Below are positions 15,541 through 23,970 of a DNA stretch of 64,000 nt, one piece after another. The stretch comes from Adlercreutzia faecimuris. GTDB lineage: Bacteria > Actinomycetota > Coriobacteriia > Coriobacteriales > Eggerthellaceae. The stretch is taken from assembly GCF_022669055.1 (NCBI RefSeq), contig NZ_JAJMLW010000001.1, positions 1,285,874 through 1,349,873 on the forward strand, read 5' to 3'. The position numbers and the translations under genes are program-made. The notes below the pieces were generated by a model. It was not told the origin of the DNA, did not search any database, and was given only the letters and a program-made list of their open reading frames with translations. Each line of letters opens with the position of its first letter. Positions within the stretch are counted from its first letter, which is position 1.

Positions 15541-17241
15541 TTGAGCATCGTCACCCCATCTGGATTCCGCGACGTGCTCGCGGAGGAGGCCGCGGCGCGC
15601 GAGGCCATCACCCGCGCGGTGCAGGACCTCTTCGCGTCGCGCGGCTACGTGCCCGTCGAGACGCCGACCCTGGAGGTCATGGGCGTGCTCGAAGCGGGCG
15701 GCCGCGTCCCCGCCACGCCCTTCAAGTTCTTCGACTCCCGCGGCGACCTCCTGGCCATGCGCCCCGACGTCACCCTCCAGGTGGCCCGCATGGGCGCCAC
15801 GCGCCTGGCTGCCGAGCCGGGGCCGCTGCGCCTGCGCTACACCCAGCGCGTCTTCCGCGAGGCCGACTCCGACGCCCGCGAGGGAGCGCGCGAGCTCACC
15901 CAGATGGGCGTCGAGTGCCTGGGGGAGGAGGGGCCGGCGGCCGACGCCGAGATCATCGGCTTGTTCTCCGAGGCGCTCGCCACCGCCGGCGTCGAGGAGT
16001 TCTCGCTGGCCGTGGCCACGGTGGCGCCGCTGCGGGCCCTGCTCGACCGCTCGGGCGCGCCCGAGGCGTGGAAGGCGGCCGTGCTCGACGCGTACCACGC
16101 CTCCAACTTCGTGGAGCTCGACCGGCTGACCGACGTGGCCGACCCGGCGCTGGCCGGCCTGGCCGCGGGCACGGCGCCGGCCTACGCCGCGGCCATCCGA
16201 GCGCTGCCGCGCATCCGCGGCGGCCGCGACGCCATCGAGGCGGCGCGTGCCCTCACCGCGCCGCTCGGCTGCGCCGGGGGCCTCGACGACTTCGAGCGCA
16301 CCTACGAGCTGCTCGCCGCCGCCGGTGACGGCGCGCGTCGCGTGCTCGTGGACTTCTCGGCCATGAGCTCGTTCGACTACTACACCGGCATCGTGTTCGC
16401 CGCCTACTCGCCGCGCCTGGGCACCCCGCTCGGCTCGGGCGGCCGCTACGACCGCCTGGCCGCCGCCTTCGGGGCCGACCGCCCCGCCGCCGGCTTCGCC
16501 TTCTACCTGGAGCAGGCCATGGCGGCCGCCGCCGACGGCGACGCGCCCGCCGCGCGCCCGCTGCGCGTCGCCGTGCCCAAGGGGGCGCTCAACGCCGACG
16601 CCATCGACGCGCTCGCCGCCGCGGGCCTCGATGTGACGGGCCTGGCCGACCCGGGCCGCGCGCTCGTGGTGTCCAACCCCGGCGTCGACTACATCATCGT
16701 GCGGCCCTCCGACGCGCCGGCCTTCGTGGCCCTGGGCGCGGCGGACTGCGGCATCTGCGGGAAGGACTCGCTTCTGGAGGCGGCCCCCGACGTGGTGGAG
16801 CTGGCCGACCTCCGGTTCGGCGCGTGCCGCTTCGTCGTGGCCGAGCCCGTCGGCGCGGCCGAGGCGGTGGCCGAGCGCTACCGGCGCCTCGGGTCCATCC
16901 GCGTGGCCACCAAGTACCCGCGCATCACCCGCGCCCACTACGCGCGCACCGGCGTCCAGGTGGAGATCGTCTACCTCCACGGCAACATCGAGCTGGCGCC
17001 GCTCACGGGCCTGGCCGAGCGCATCGTCGATATCACGGCCACCGGCACCACCCTGCGCGAGAACAGCCTGGAGGTGGTGGAGGAGGTGCTCGGGTCCACG
17101 GCGCGCTTTTTCGCCAACCCCTGCGCCTTCCGCACCGACGACCGCATCACGGCGCTGGCCCAGGCGCTCGCCGACCACGCCGCCACCGCCGACTACGCCC
17201 CCATACCCGGCTCGTCCCAGCCTGGCGGCCCCGCCAGCTGA
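15541..17241 (+). CDS. hisZG: HisZ-HisG fusion: ATP phosphoribosyltransferase regulatory and catalytic parts in one chain
   Basis: A 566-residue protein. Residues 1 to about 335 are HisZ, a histidyl-tRNA-synthetase-like regulatory subunit (MSIVTPSGFRDVLAEEAAA, MRPDVTLQVAR, YYTGIVFAAY). From about residue 341 (LRVAVPKGALNADAI) to about 555 it is short-form HisG, with GAADCGICGKDSLLE and the PRPP-binding DITATGTTLRENSLE. HisG makes phosphoribosyl-ATP from ATP and PRPP, the first step of histidine synthesis. In most organisms with short HisG the two are separate proteins in a hetero-octamer. The TTG at 15541 follows GAGGAGAGGAAG. It starts the his operon. Confidence 0.93.
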   Translation: MSIVTPSGFRDVLAEEAAAREAITRAVQDLFASRGYVPVETPTLEVMGVLEAGGRVPATPFKFFDSRGDLLAMRPDVTLQVARMGATRLAAEPGPLRLRYTQRVFREADSDAREGARELTQMGVECLGEEGPAADAEIIGLFSEALATAGVEEFSLAVATVAPLRALLDRSGAPEAWKAAVLDAYHASNFVELDRLTDVADPALAGLAAGTAPAYAAAIRALPRIRGGRDAIEAARALTAPLGCAGGLDDFERTYELLAAAGDGARRVLVDFSAMSSFDYYTGIVFAAYSPRLGTPLGSGGRYDRLAAAFGADRPAAGFAFYLEQAMAAAADGDAPAARPLRVAVPKGALNADAIDALAAAGLDVTGLADPGRALVVSNPGVDYIIVRPSDAPAFVALGAADCGICGKDSLLEAAPDVVELADLRFGACRFVVAEPVGAAEAVAERYRRLGSIRVATKYPRITRAHYARTGVQVEIVYLHGNIELAPLTGLAERIVDITATGTTLRENSLEVVEEVLGSTARFFANPCAFRTDDRITALAQALADHAATADYAPIPGSSQPGGPAS

Positions 17242-17336
17242 GGTACCCGGAGCCCTGCTCCCGCCCCGTCCGGGCCCGCGCCCACCGCGCGCCCGCACAC
17301 CCCGCCCGCCGACACCCCAACGAAGGAGAGAACCCC

Positions 17337-18665
17337 ATGCGTCGCGTCATCCTAAGCAGTGAAGAGGCCCTCACCCGCGCCGACCTCAACCGCACCGGCG
17401 CCTTCAACGCCCAGGCCCTCGAGGCCGCCACGGCCATCGTCGAGGACGTGCGCCAGCGCGGCGACGCGGCCCTGCGCGAGCTGACCGCGCGCTTCGACGG
17501 CGTGGAGGTGACCGACTTCCGCGTGCCCCAGTCCGCCATCGACGAGGCGGAGCAGCGGGTCGACCCGGAGGTGCTGGCCGCCCTGCGCCAGGCCGCCGCG
17601 CAGATCCGCGAGTTCCACGAGCGCCAGGTGCAGCAGAGCTGGTTCTTCGCCCGCGAGGACGGCGCCATCGTCGGCGCGAAGGTGACCCCGCTCGAGTCCG
17701 TGGGCGTCTACGCGCCGGGCGGGCGGGCCCTCTACCCCTCGTCGCTGCTGATGAACGCCCTGCCGGCCCAGGTGGCCGGCGTCGAGCGCATCGTCTGCGT
17801 CACGCCCCCGGCCGCCGACGGCACGCTCGACGCCGCGATGCTGGCCGCCTGCAAGATCGCCGGCGTCACCGAGGTCTACACCGTGGGCGGCGCCCAGGCG
17901 GTGGCGGCGCTCGCCTACGGCACCGAGACCATCGCGCCGGTCGACAAGGTCACCGGCCCGGGCAACGCCTTCGTGGCGGCTGCCAAGAAGATCGTGTCGG
18001 GTGATGTGGGCATCGACATGATCGCCGGCCCGTCGGAGGTGTGCGTCGTGGCCGACGAGACGGCCGACCCGGCGCTCGTGGCCATCGACCTCATGGCCCA
18101 GGCCGAGCACGACCCGCTGGCCGCCTGCTACCTGGTCACGTTCTCCGAGGCCTACGCCGACGAGGTGGAGGCCGCCATCGGGCGCCACATGGCCGCCTCG
18201 ACCCGCGCCGACATCACGACGGCGTCCCTGCGCGACCAGGGCCTCATCGTCATCTGCCAGACGCTCGGCCAGGCCGTCGACGCCGTCAACGTCATCGCCC
18301 CGGAGCACCTGGAGCTGCACCTGGCCGGCGCCATGGACCTGGTGGGGTCCATCCGCAACGCCGGCGCCATCTTCCTGGGCGAGTGGACGCCCGAGGCCGT
18401 CGGCGACTACGTGGCCGGCCCCAACCACACGCTGCCCACCGGCGGGACCGCCCGCTACGCGTCGCCTCTGTCCGTCGACGAGTTCGTGAAGAAGTCGTCC
18501 ATCATCCAGTACACGCCGCGCGCGCTCGCCCGCGATGCCCGCGCCATCGTGTCCATCGCGCGCCACGAGGGGCTGTGGGCCCACGCCGAGTCCGTCGCCC
18601 AGCGCCTGGAGCTCCTGGACGAGGCGGGGATGGACGGCGTGCCGAAGGCGGGGGAGCTCCGATGA
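17337..18665 (+). CDS. hisD: Histidinol dehydrogenase
   Basis: A 442-residue enzyme of normal length. It oxidises histidinol to histidine in two NAD-dependent steps with zinc. Visible motifs are the signature [25 protein letters not shown] and [11 protein letters not shown]. The start ATG at 17337 has the ribosome binding site GAAGGAGAG. The preceding gap of 95 nt after hisZG is the longest within the operon and shows no promoter that I can support. Its stop overlaps the hisC start in ATGA. Confidence 0.97.
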   Translation: MRRVILSSEEALTRADLNRTGAFNAQALEAATAIVEDVRQRGDAALRELTARFDGVEVTDFRVPQSAIDEAEQRVDPEVLAALRQAAAQIREFHERQVQQSWFFAREDGAIVGAKVTPLESVGVYAPGGRALYPSSLLMNALPAQVAGVERIVCVTPPAADGTLDAAMLAACKIAGVTEVYTVGGAQAVAALAYGTETIAPVDKVTGPGNAFVAAAKKIVSGDVGIDMIAGPSEVCVVADETADPALVAIDLMAQAEHDPLAACYLVTFSEAYADEVEAAIGRHMAASTRADITTASLRDQGLIVICQTLGQAVDAVNVIAPEHLELHLAGAMDLVGSIRNAGAIFLGEWTPEAVGDYVAGPNHTLPTGGTARYASPLSVDEFVKKSSIIQYTPRALARDARAIVSIARHEGLWAHAESVAQRLELLDEAGMDGVPKAGELR

Positions 18666-19741
18666 GCGGGGTGCGCGCCGCCGCGCCGCAGCTGGCCGGC
18701 CTCGAGCCCTACGACCCCAAGTACCTGCCGGCCGAGGCGTTCCTGTCGGCCAACGAGAACCCGACCGACGTGGACGCCGCCCTGCGCGCCGAGATCGTCC
18801 GCGAGATCCGCAAGACGGCCCTCAACCGCTACCCCGACCCGCTCGCCAACGACCTGCGCGACCTCATCGCCGAGGCCAACGGGCTCGACCGCGACCAGGT
18901 GCTCGTGGGCAACGGCGGCGACGAGCTCCTCTTCGACCTGGCGCTCGCCTGGGGCGGGCCCGGCCGCACGTTTCTGAACCTGCCGCCCACGTTCTCGGTC
19001 TACGAGGCCAACGCGCGGCTCACCAACACGGCCGTGGCCGAGGTGCCGCGCCGCGCCGACTTCTCCATCGACGAGGAGGCGGTGCTCGCGCGCGTGGCCG
19101 CCGGCGACATCGACTTCGCCATCGTCACGAGCCCCAACAACCCCACCGGCGAGCGCGCGCCCGAGGACTTCGTCGTGCGGCTGCTCGAGGCCACCGACGC
19201 CCTCGTCATGGTGGACGAGGCCTACTTCGAGTTCTCGCGCCGCACCATGCGCCCCTACCTCGAGTCCCACGAGAACCTGATCATCCTGCGCACGTTCTCC
19301 AAGGCGTTCTCGCTGGCCGGCGTGCGCGTGGGCTACGTGATGGGCTCGCCGGGCGTCATCCGCGAGCTCGTGAAGGTGCGCCAGCCCTACTCGGTCGACG
19401 CGCTGTCCCAGGCCGTGGCCCGGGTGGTCTTCGCCAACCGCGCCTCCTTCGAGCCGGGCATCGCCGCCATCATCGAGGAGCGGGCGCGCCTCACCGACGC
19501 CCTGCGCACCCTGCCGGGCGTCACCCCGTTCCCCTCCGACGCCAACTACGTGCTCTTCCGGATGGACGCCGCCGACGAGGCGTGGGCCCACCTCTACGAG
19601 CGGGGCATCCTCGTGCGCGACTTCAGCCACGCGCCGGGCCTGGAGGGATGCCTGCGGGCCACCGTGGGGACGCCGGATCAGAACGACGCGCTCGTGGCCG
19701 GGCTGCGCGATTTCGTCATGGGAAGGTGTGATCTGCGATGA
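18662..19741 (+). CDS. hisC: Histidinol-phosphate aminotransferase
   Basis: A 359-residue class I/II PLP aminotransferase, which converts imidazole acetol phosphate to histidinol phosphate. The SANENP start region, TSPNNPTGE, VDEAYFEF and the PLP-lysine motif TFSKAFSLAGVRVGY are all in place. It overlaps hisD by four bases (18662-18665) and hisB by four bases (19738-19741), so translation is coupled. Confidence 0.96.
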   Translation: MSGVRAAAPQLAGLEPYDPKYLPAEAFLSANENPTDVDAALRAEIVREIRKTALNRYPDPLANDLRDLIAEANGLDRDQVLVGNGGDELLFDLALAWGGPGRTFLNLPPTFSVYEANARLTNTAVAEVPRRADFSIDEEAVLARVAAGDIDFAIVTSPNNPTGERAPEDFVVRLLEATDALVMVDEAYFEFSRRTMRPYLESHENLIILRTFSKAFSLAGVRVGYVMGSPGVIRELVKVRQPYSVDALSQAVARVVFANRASFEPGIAAIIEERARLTDALRTLPGVTPFPSDANYVLFRMDAADEAWAHLYERGILVRDFSHAPGLEGCLRATVGTPDQNDALVAGLRDFVMGRCDLR

Positions 19742-20331
19742 GCGATCGGACGGCGCGCGTGGCGCGCGCGACCAGGGAGACGGACGTCACCGTGGAGGTG
19801 GCCCTCGACGGCATGGGGCGTGTGGACGCGGCCACGGGCGTCGGGTTCTTCGACCATATGCTCGACGCGCTGGGGCGCCACGGCCTGCTCGACTTGACGG
19901 TGCGCGCCGCGGGCGACCTGCACGTGGACGCCCACCACACGGTGGAGGACGCGGGCATCGTCCTGGGCCAGGCGCTCGATGAGGCCCTCGGCGACAAGCG
20001 CGGCATCACCCGCTTCGGGTCGTGCGTGCTGCCCATGGACGAGGCGCTCGTGCTGGCGGCCGTGGACGTGTCGGGCCGCGGCCAGCTGCACTGGGACGTG
20101 GACCTGCCGTGCGCCCTGGTGGGCGACTTCGACGCGCAGCTCGCCAAGGAGTTCTTCATCGCGCTGGCGTCCAACGCGCGCATCACCCTGCATGTGCGCG
20201 AGCTGGCCGGCGAGAACGCCCACCACGTGATCGAGGCCTGCTTCAAGGCCGTCGGCCGCGCCCTGCGCCAGGCCGTCGAGCCCGACCCGCGCATGGCCGG
20301 CGAGCTGCCCACCACCAAGGGCGCGCTCTAG
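19738..20331 (+). CDS. hisB: Imidazoleglycerol-phosphate dehydratase
   Basis: A 197-residue, single-domain IGPD without the phosphatase half found in enterobacteria. Metal-binding motifs are GFFDHMLDALGRHG, DAHHTVEDAGI and, near the end, NAHHVIEACFKA. It removes water from imidazole glycerol phosphate. Because the histidinol-phosphatase is not fused here, that enzyme (HisN or HisJ) must be elsewhere; it is not in this window. Confidence 0.96.
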   Translation: MSDRTARVARATRETDVTVEVALDGMGRVDAATGVGFFDHMLDALGRHGLLDLTVRAAGDLHVDAHHTVEDAGIVLGQALDEALGDKRGITRFGSCVLPMDEALVLAAVDVSGRGQLHWDVDLPCALVGDFDAQLAKEFFIALASNARITLHVRELAGENAHHVIEACFKAVGRALRQAVEPDPRMAGELPTTKGAL

Positions 20332-20343
20332 GGGGCGGGGGAG

Positions 20344-21009
20344 ATGGAGAGCCAGCCGCAGGTGGTCGTCGTCGACTACCGCAAGGGCAACCTCAAGTCC
20401 GTCGAACGCGGCCTGGCCGCCGCCGGGGCCGCGGTGGAGGTGACCTCCGACGCGGAGGCCATCGCGCGTGCCGGGGCCGTGGTGCTGCCGGGCGTAGGCG
20501 CCTTCGCCGACGCGGCCGCCACCATGGCCGAGCTCGGCCAGGTGGACGCCGTGCGCGCCGCGGTGGACGCCGGCGCGCCGTTCCTCGGCATCTGCCTGGG
20601 GATGCACCTCATGTTCGAGGCGGGGGAGGAGCACGCCCCCGCGGGCGGTCCGCTGCCGCGGGGCCTGGGGCTCATCCCCGGCACCGTGGGCGCGCTCGCG
20701 CGCACCGACGAGGAGGGCCGCCCCTACAAGGTGCCCCACGTCGGGTGGAACTCCGTCCACGCGTACGGCGCGCCCTCGCCCCTGCTCGCGGACGTCCCCG
20801 ACGGGGAGTACTTCTACTTCACCCACAGCTTCGCCGCGCCCGACGGGCCCGCCACCATCGCGCGCGCCGTGCACGCCCGGCCCTTCCCCTGCGCCGTCCA
20901 GGTGCCGGGGCGGCCCGTCTTCGGCGTGCAGTTCCACCCCGAGAAGAGCTCGGACGCCGGCGCGCGCCTGCTGCGCAGCTTCGTCCGCCTGGCGACGCGC
21001 GCCCGCTGA
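20344..21009 (+). CDS. hisH: Imidazole glycerol phosphate synthase, glutamine amidotransferase subunit
   Basis: A 221-residue class I amidotransferase. The oxyanion and nucleophile region reads PFLGICLGMHLMFE, with the catalytic Cys in it, and the His-Glu pair is in FGVQFHPEKSS. HisH makes ammonia from glutamine and feeds it to HisF, encoded two genes on. ATG 20344 comes 12 nt after hisB with the ribosome binding site GGGGGCGGGGGAG. Confidence 0.96.
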   Translation: MESQPQVVVVDYRKGNLKSVERGLAAAGAAVEVTSDAEAIARAGAVVLPGVGAFADAAATMAELGQVDAVRAAVDAGAPFLGICLGMHLMFEAGEEHAPAGGPLPRGLGLIPGTVGALARTDEEGRPYKVPHVGWNSVHAYGAPSPLLADVPDGEYFYFTHSFAAPDGPATIARAVHARPFPCAVQVPGRPVFGVQFHPEKSSDAGARLLRSFVRLATRAR

Positions 21010-21029
21010 GGGCGCAGGAAGGACCTGCC

Positions 21030-21830
21030 ATGTACCTGCTTCCCGCCATCGACATCCTGGGGGGGCGCGCCGTGCGCCTGGCCCGGGGCGACTACGACCA
21101 GGTGACCGTCTACCACGACGACCCGGCGCTCCAGGCGCAGCTGTTCGAGGAGGCCGGCGCCGAGTGGCTCCACGTGGTCGACTTGGACGGCGCCCGCTCG
21201 GGCGTGCCGGAGAACCTGGCCGTCGTCGAGCGCATCCTCAAGCTGACCAAGCTCAAGGTGGAGGTGGGCGGCGGCGTGCGCTCGCTCGAGACGGCCTGCC
21301 GCCTGGCGGACGCCGGCGTGGCCCGCGTGGTGCTCGGCACCGCGCTCGTGCGCGACCCCGAGCTGGCCCGCGCGGCCGTCGAGCGCCTGGGCGCGCCGCT
21401 CCTGGCCGCCGGCATCGACGCGAAGGCGGGCGAGGCCGCGGTGGCCGGCTGGCGCGAGGGCACGGGCGTGGGGGCCCACGACCTGGCGCGCGCCATGGCC
21501 GAGATGGGCTACGAGCACCTCGTCTACACCGACATCGCCCGCGACGGCATGCAGACGGGCGTCGACGCGGCCGCCTACGAGGCCATGGCGGCCGCCTTCG
21601 GGCACCCGGTCATCGCGTCGGGCGGCGTGGCGTCGCTCGCCGACATCGAGGCGCTCGCGGCCGCGGGCGGCGCGGTGGAGGGCGTCATCGCCGGGCGCGC
21701 CGTCTACGAGGGCGCCTTCTCGGTGGCCGACGGCGTGGCGGCGTGCGCGGGTACCCTGCGCGCCTCCGACGCCCTCGAGCGCGAGGCGCGTCCGCTCACC
21801 GCGGCCGACCTGGCCGCCGACGAGGGCTAG
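21030..21830 (+). CDS. hisA: Phosphoribosylformimino-5-aminoimidazole carboxamide ribotide isomerase
   Basis: A 266-residue (beta-alpha)8 barrel. [20 protein letters not shown] holds the catalytic Asp (AID), and the second half carries [14 protein letters not shown], the phosphate-binding and catalytic segment. It opens the ribose ring of ProFAR. The length is slightly above the family's 240-245 because of an acidic 20-residue tail. ATG 21030, ribosome binding site GGAAGGA. Confidence 0.96.
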   Translation: MYLLPAIDILGGRAVRLARGDYDQVTVYHDDPALQAQLFEEAGAEWLHVVDLDGARSGVPENLAVVERILKLTKLKVEVGGGVRSLETACRLADAGVARVVLGTALVRDPELARAAVERLGAPLLAAGIDAKAGEAAVAGWREGTGVGAHDLARAMAEMGYEHLVYTDIARDGMQTGVDAAAYEAMAAAFGHPVIASGGVASLADIEALAAAGGAVEGVIAGRAVYEGAFSVADGVAACAGTLRASDALEREARPLTAADLAADEG

Positions 21831-21843
21831 GGGGGTCTGCCCG

Positions 21844-22608
21844 ATGCTCACCAAGCGCGTCATCCCCTGCCTCGACGTCAAGGACGGCCGCGTCGTCAAG
21901 GGCGTCAACTTCGTCGGCCTGCGCGACGCGGGCGACCCCATCGAGCTGGCCTGCCGCTACGACGAGCAGCGCGCCGACGAGGTGGTCTTCCTCGACATCA
22001 CTGCCACCTCCGACGACCGCGCCACCACGGTCGGGCTGGCCAGCCGCGCCAGCGAGCAGCTGCACCTGCCCTACTGCGTGGGCGGCGGCTTCCGCACCGT
22101 GGCCGACATGCGGCGCATGATCGCCGCCGGGGCCGACAAGGTGTCGGTGAACTCGGCCGCCGTGGCCGACCCCGCGCTCCTCACGGCCGCGGCCGCGGCC
22201 TTCGGCACCCAGGCGGTCGTGTGCGCCATCGACGCCAAGGCGGTCGCGGGCAACCCGAACAAGTGGGAGGTCTACGTCGCGGGCGGCCGCAAGGCCACGG
22301 GGATCGACGCGGTGGCCTGGGCGGCGGAGGCGGCGCGGCGCGGGGCGGGGGAGATCCTGCTCACGTCCATGGACCGCGACGGCAGCCGCGACGGCTTCGA
22401 CTGCGCGCTCACCCGCGCGGTGGCGCGCGCCGTGGACATCCCCGTCATCGCCTCGGGCGGCGTCGGCGAGCTCGAGCACTTCGCCCAGGGCATCCTCGAG
22501 GGCGAGGCCGACGCGGTGCTCGCCGCGAGCGTCTTCCACTTCGGCGAGCTCACCATCCGCCAGGTGAAGGAGTCGATGCGCTCCTACGGCATCCCCGTGC
22601 GGCTGTAG
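21844..22608 (+). CDS. hisF: Imidazole glycerol phosphate synthase, cyclase subunit
   Basis: A 254-residue barrel homologous to HisA. Catalytic Asp residues lie in [17 protein letters not shown] and in [14 protein letters not shown]. It joins ammonia from HisH with PRFAR to give imidazole glycerol phosphate and AICAR. Spacing to hisA is 13 nt, with AGGGGGG before the ATG at 21844. Confidence 0.97.
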   Translation: MLTKRVIPCLDVKDGRVVKGVNFVGLRDAGDPIELACRYDEQRADEVVFLDITATSDDRATTVGLASRASEQLHLPYCVGGGFRTVADMRRMIAAGADKVSVNSAAVADPALLTAAAAAFGTQAVVCAIDAKAVAGNPNKWEVYVAGGRKATGIDAVAWAAEAARRGAGEILLTSMDRDGSRDGFDCALTRAVARAVDIPVIASGGVGELEHFAQGILEGEADAVLAASVFHFGELTIRQVKESMRSYGIPVRL

Positions 22609-22635
22609 CGGCCGCCCCGATTCGAGAGGCACCCC

Positions 22636-22959
22636 ATGGACATCGCCGAGCTCACCTTCAACGAGGCCGGACTCATCCCCTGCATCGTGCAGGACGCCGA
22701 CGACGGCGCCGTGCTCATGATGGCGTGGATGAGCGCCGAGTCGATCGCGCTCACCCTCGAGCGCGGCGAGACCGTCTTCTGGAGCCGCAGCCGCCGCGAG
22801 CTCTGGCACAAGGGCGCCACCAGCGGCAACGTCCAGCGCCTGGTCGACCTGCGCTACGACTGCGACGCCGACGCGCTGCTCGCCCTCGTCCACCCGGCCG
22901 GCCCCGCCTGCCACACCGGCGAGCGCACCTGCTTCTACCGCTCGCTTCGGGGGGAGTAG
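22636..22959 (+). CDS. hisI: Phosphoribosyl-AMP cyclohydrolase
   Basis: A 107-residue, stand-alone HisI without a HisE domain. The zinc and substrate motifs [21 protein letters not shown] and [12 protein letters not shown] are complete. It opens the adenine ring of PR-AMP. It is the last gene of the operon. HisE, which makes its substrate from PR-ATP, is not present in the operon or anywhere in this window. Confidence 0.96.
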   Translation: MDIAELTFNEAGLIPCIVQDADDGAVLMMAWMSAESIALTLERGETVFWSRSRRELWHKGATSGNVQRLVDLRYDCDADALLALVHPAGPACHTGERTCFYRSLRGE

Positions 22960-23082
22960 CCGCGCGGGTCGGCGGGACGTCCCGGGCGAGGGCCGCGGGC
23001 GCGGCGGACGGAAGGCGGGGCGGGGGCCGCGCGGCTTCCGGCCGCGCCCGTCGGCGGCCGGCGGACGCGCGCCCGCTGGCGC

Positions 23083-23111
23083 TTGAAACCTCCGCGCGGT
23101 TGCGCTACCAT
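23083..23111 (+). promoter_or_regulatory. Promoter of the transaldolase-rho transcript
   Basis: TTGAAA (23083-23088) and TACCAT (23106-23111) are exactly 17 bp apart. The transcript leader to the TTG start would be about 165 nt. The rest of the 324-nt gap 22960-23283 is GC-rich with no other feature that I can support. Confidence 0.6.
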
Positions 23112-23283
23112 GGCCCCGTCGAACTATTTCCCCACGTAAACGCCGCACGACGCCCCCGGGCGCCCGCCGCGCTTGCCGTCGGCCGGATCATTCGCACGTT
23201 CCTTTTCCTTCCATGCTCCTGAGGGCTGTCATGCGCCGCGCGCGCATTGCTCCATAGTCAACCACCTGTCAGAGGAGGACACC

Positions 23284-23970
23284 TTGAAGTTCTTTCTGGA
23301 CACCGCCGACCTCGCCGAGATCGAGGAGGCCGCCAGCTGGGGCGCGCTCGGCGGCGTGACCACCAACCCGTCGCTGTACGCCCGCATCGGCGGCAAGCTC
23401 GACGACTTCCACGCCCACATCGGCCGCATCTGCGAGATCGTCGGGCCCGACTGCCCGGTCTCGGCCGAGTCCGTGGCCATGACCCGCGACGAGATCGTCG
23501 CCGACGGCCTCGAGCTCGCGGCCATCGCCCCCAACGTGGTGGTGAAGGTCCCCACCATGGTCGAGGGCCTGGCCGCCACCCACGAGCTCGCCCAGCGCGG
23601 CGTGCCCGTGAACATGACCCTGTGCTTCACGGTGCCCCAGGCGCTCCTGGCCGCCCGCGCCGGCGCGCGCTACATCTCGCCGTTCGTCGGTCGTTTCGAC
23701 GACATCTCCGACGACGGCCTGGCCCAGCTCGAGAGCATCGTCACCGCCATCGGCAACTACGACTTCACCGACAGCACCGTGAACGGCGAGAAGCTCGAGA
23801 TCATCGCCGCGTCCATCCGCAGCGCCAACCACGTGACCCAGGCCGCCCTCATGGGCGCCGACATCGCCACGGTGCCGTTCGGCGTGCTCAAGAAGATGGT
23901 CCAGCATCCGCTGACCGATCGCGGGCTCGACGCCTTCATGGCCGACTGGGAGAAAGTGCAGGGCGCATGA
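23284..23970 (+). CDS. Transaldolase of the TalC/fructose-6-phosphate aldolase type
   Basis: A 228-residue, short class I aldolase (the longer TalA/B type has about 320). The start MKFFLDTADLAEIEEAASWG and GGVTTNPSLYA are typical. The Schiff-base lysine is in PNVVVKVPTMVEGL, and ARYISPFVGRFDD follows. It exchanges three-carbon units between sugar phosphates in the pentose phosphate pathway; a fructose-6-phosphate aldolase activity is possible for this subfamily. The TTG start at 23284 follows a strong GAGGAGG. Its stop overlaps the rho start in ATGA, so rho is translated from the same message. Confidence 0.93.
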   Translation: MKFFLDTADLAEIEEAASWGALGGVTTNPSLYARIGGKLDDFHAHIGRICEIVGPDCPVSAESVAMTRDEIVADGLELAAIAPNVVVKVPTMVEGLAATHELAQRGVPVNMTLCFTVPQALLAARAGARYISPFVGRFDDISDDGLAQLESIVTAIGNYDFTDSTVNGEKLEIIAASIRSANHVTQAALMGADIATVPFGVLKKMVQHPLTDRGLDAFMADWEKVQGA

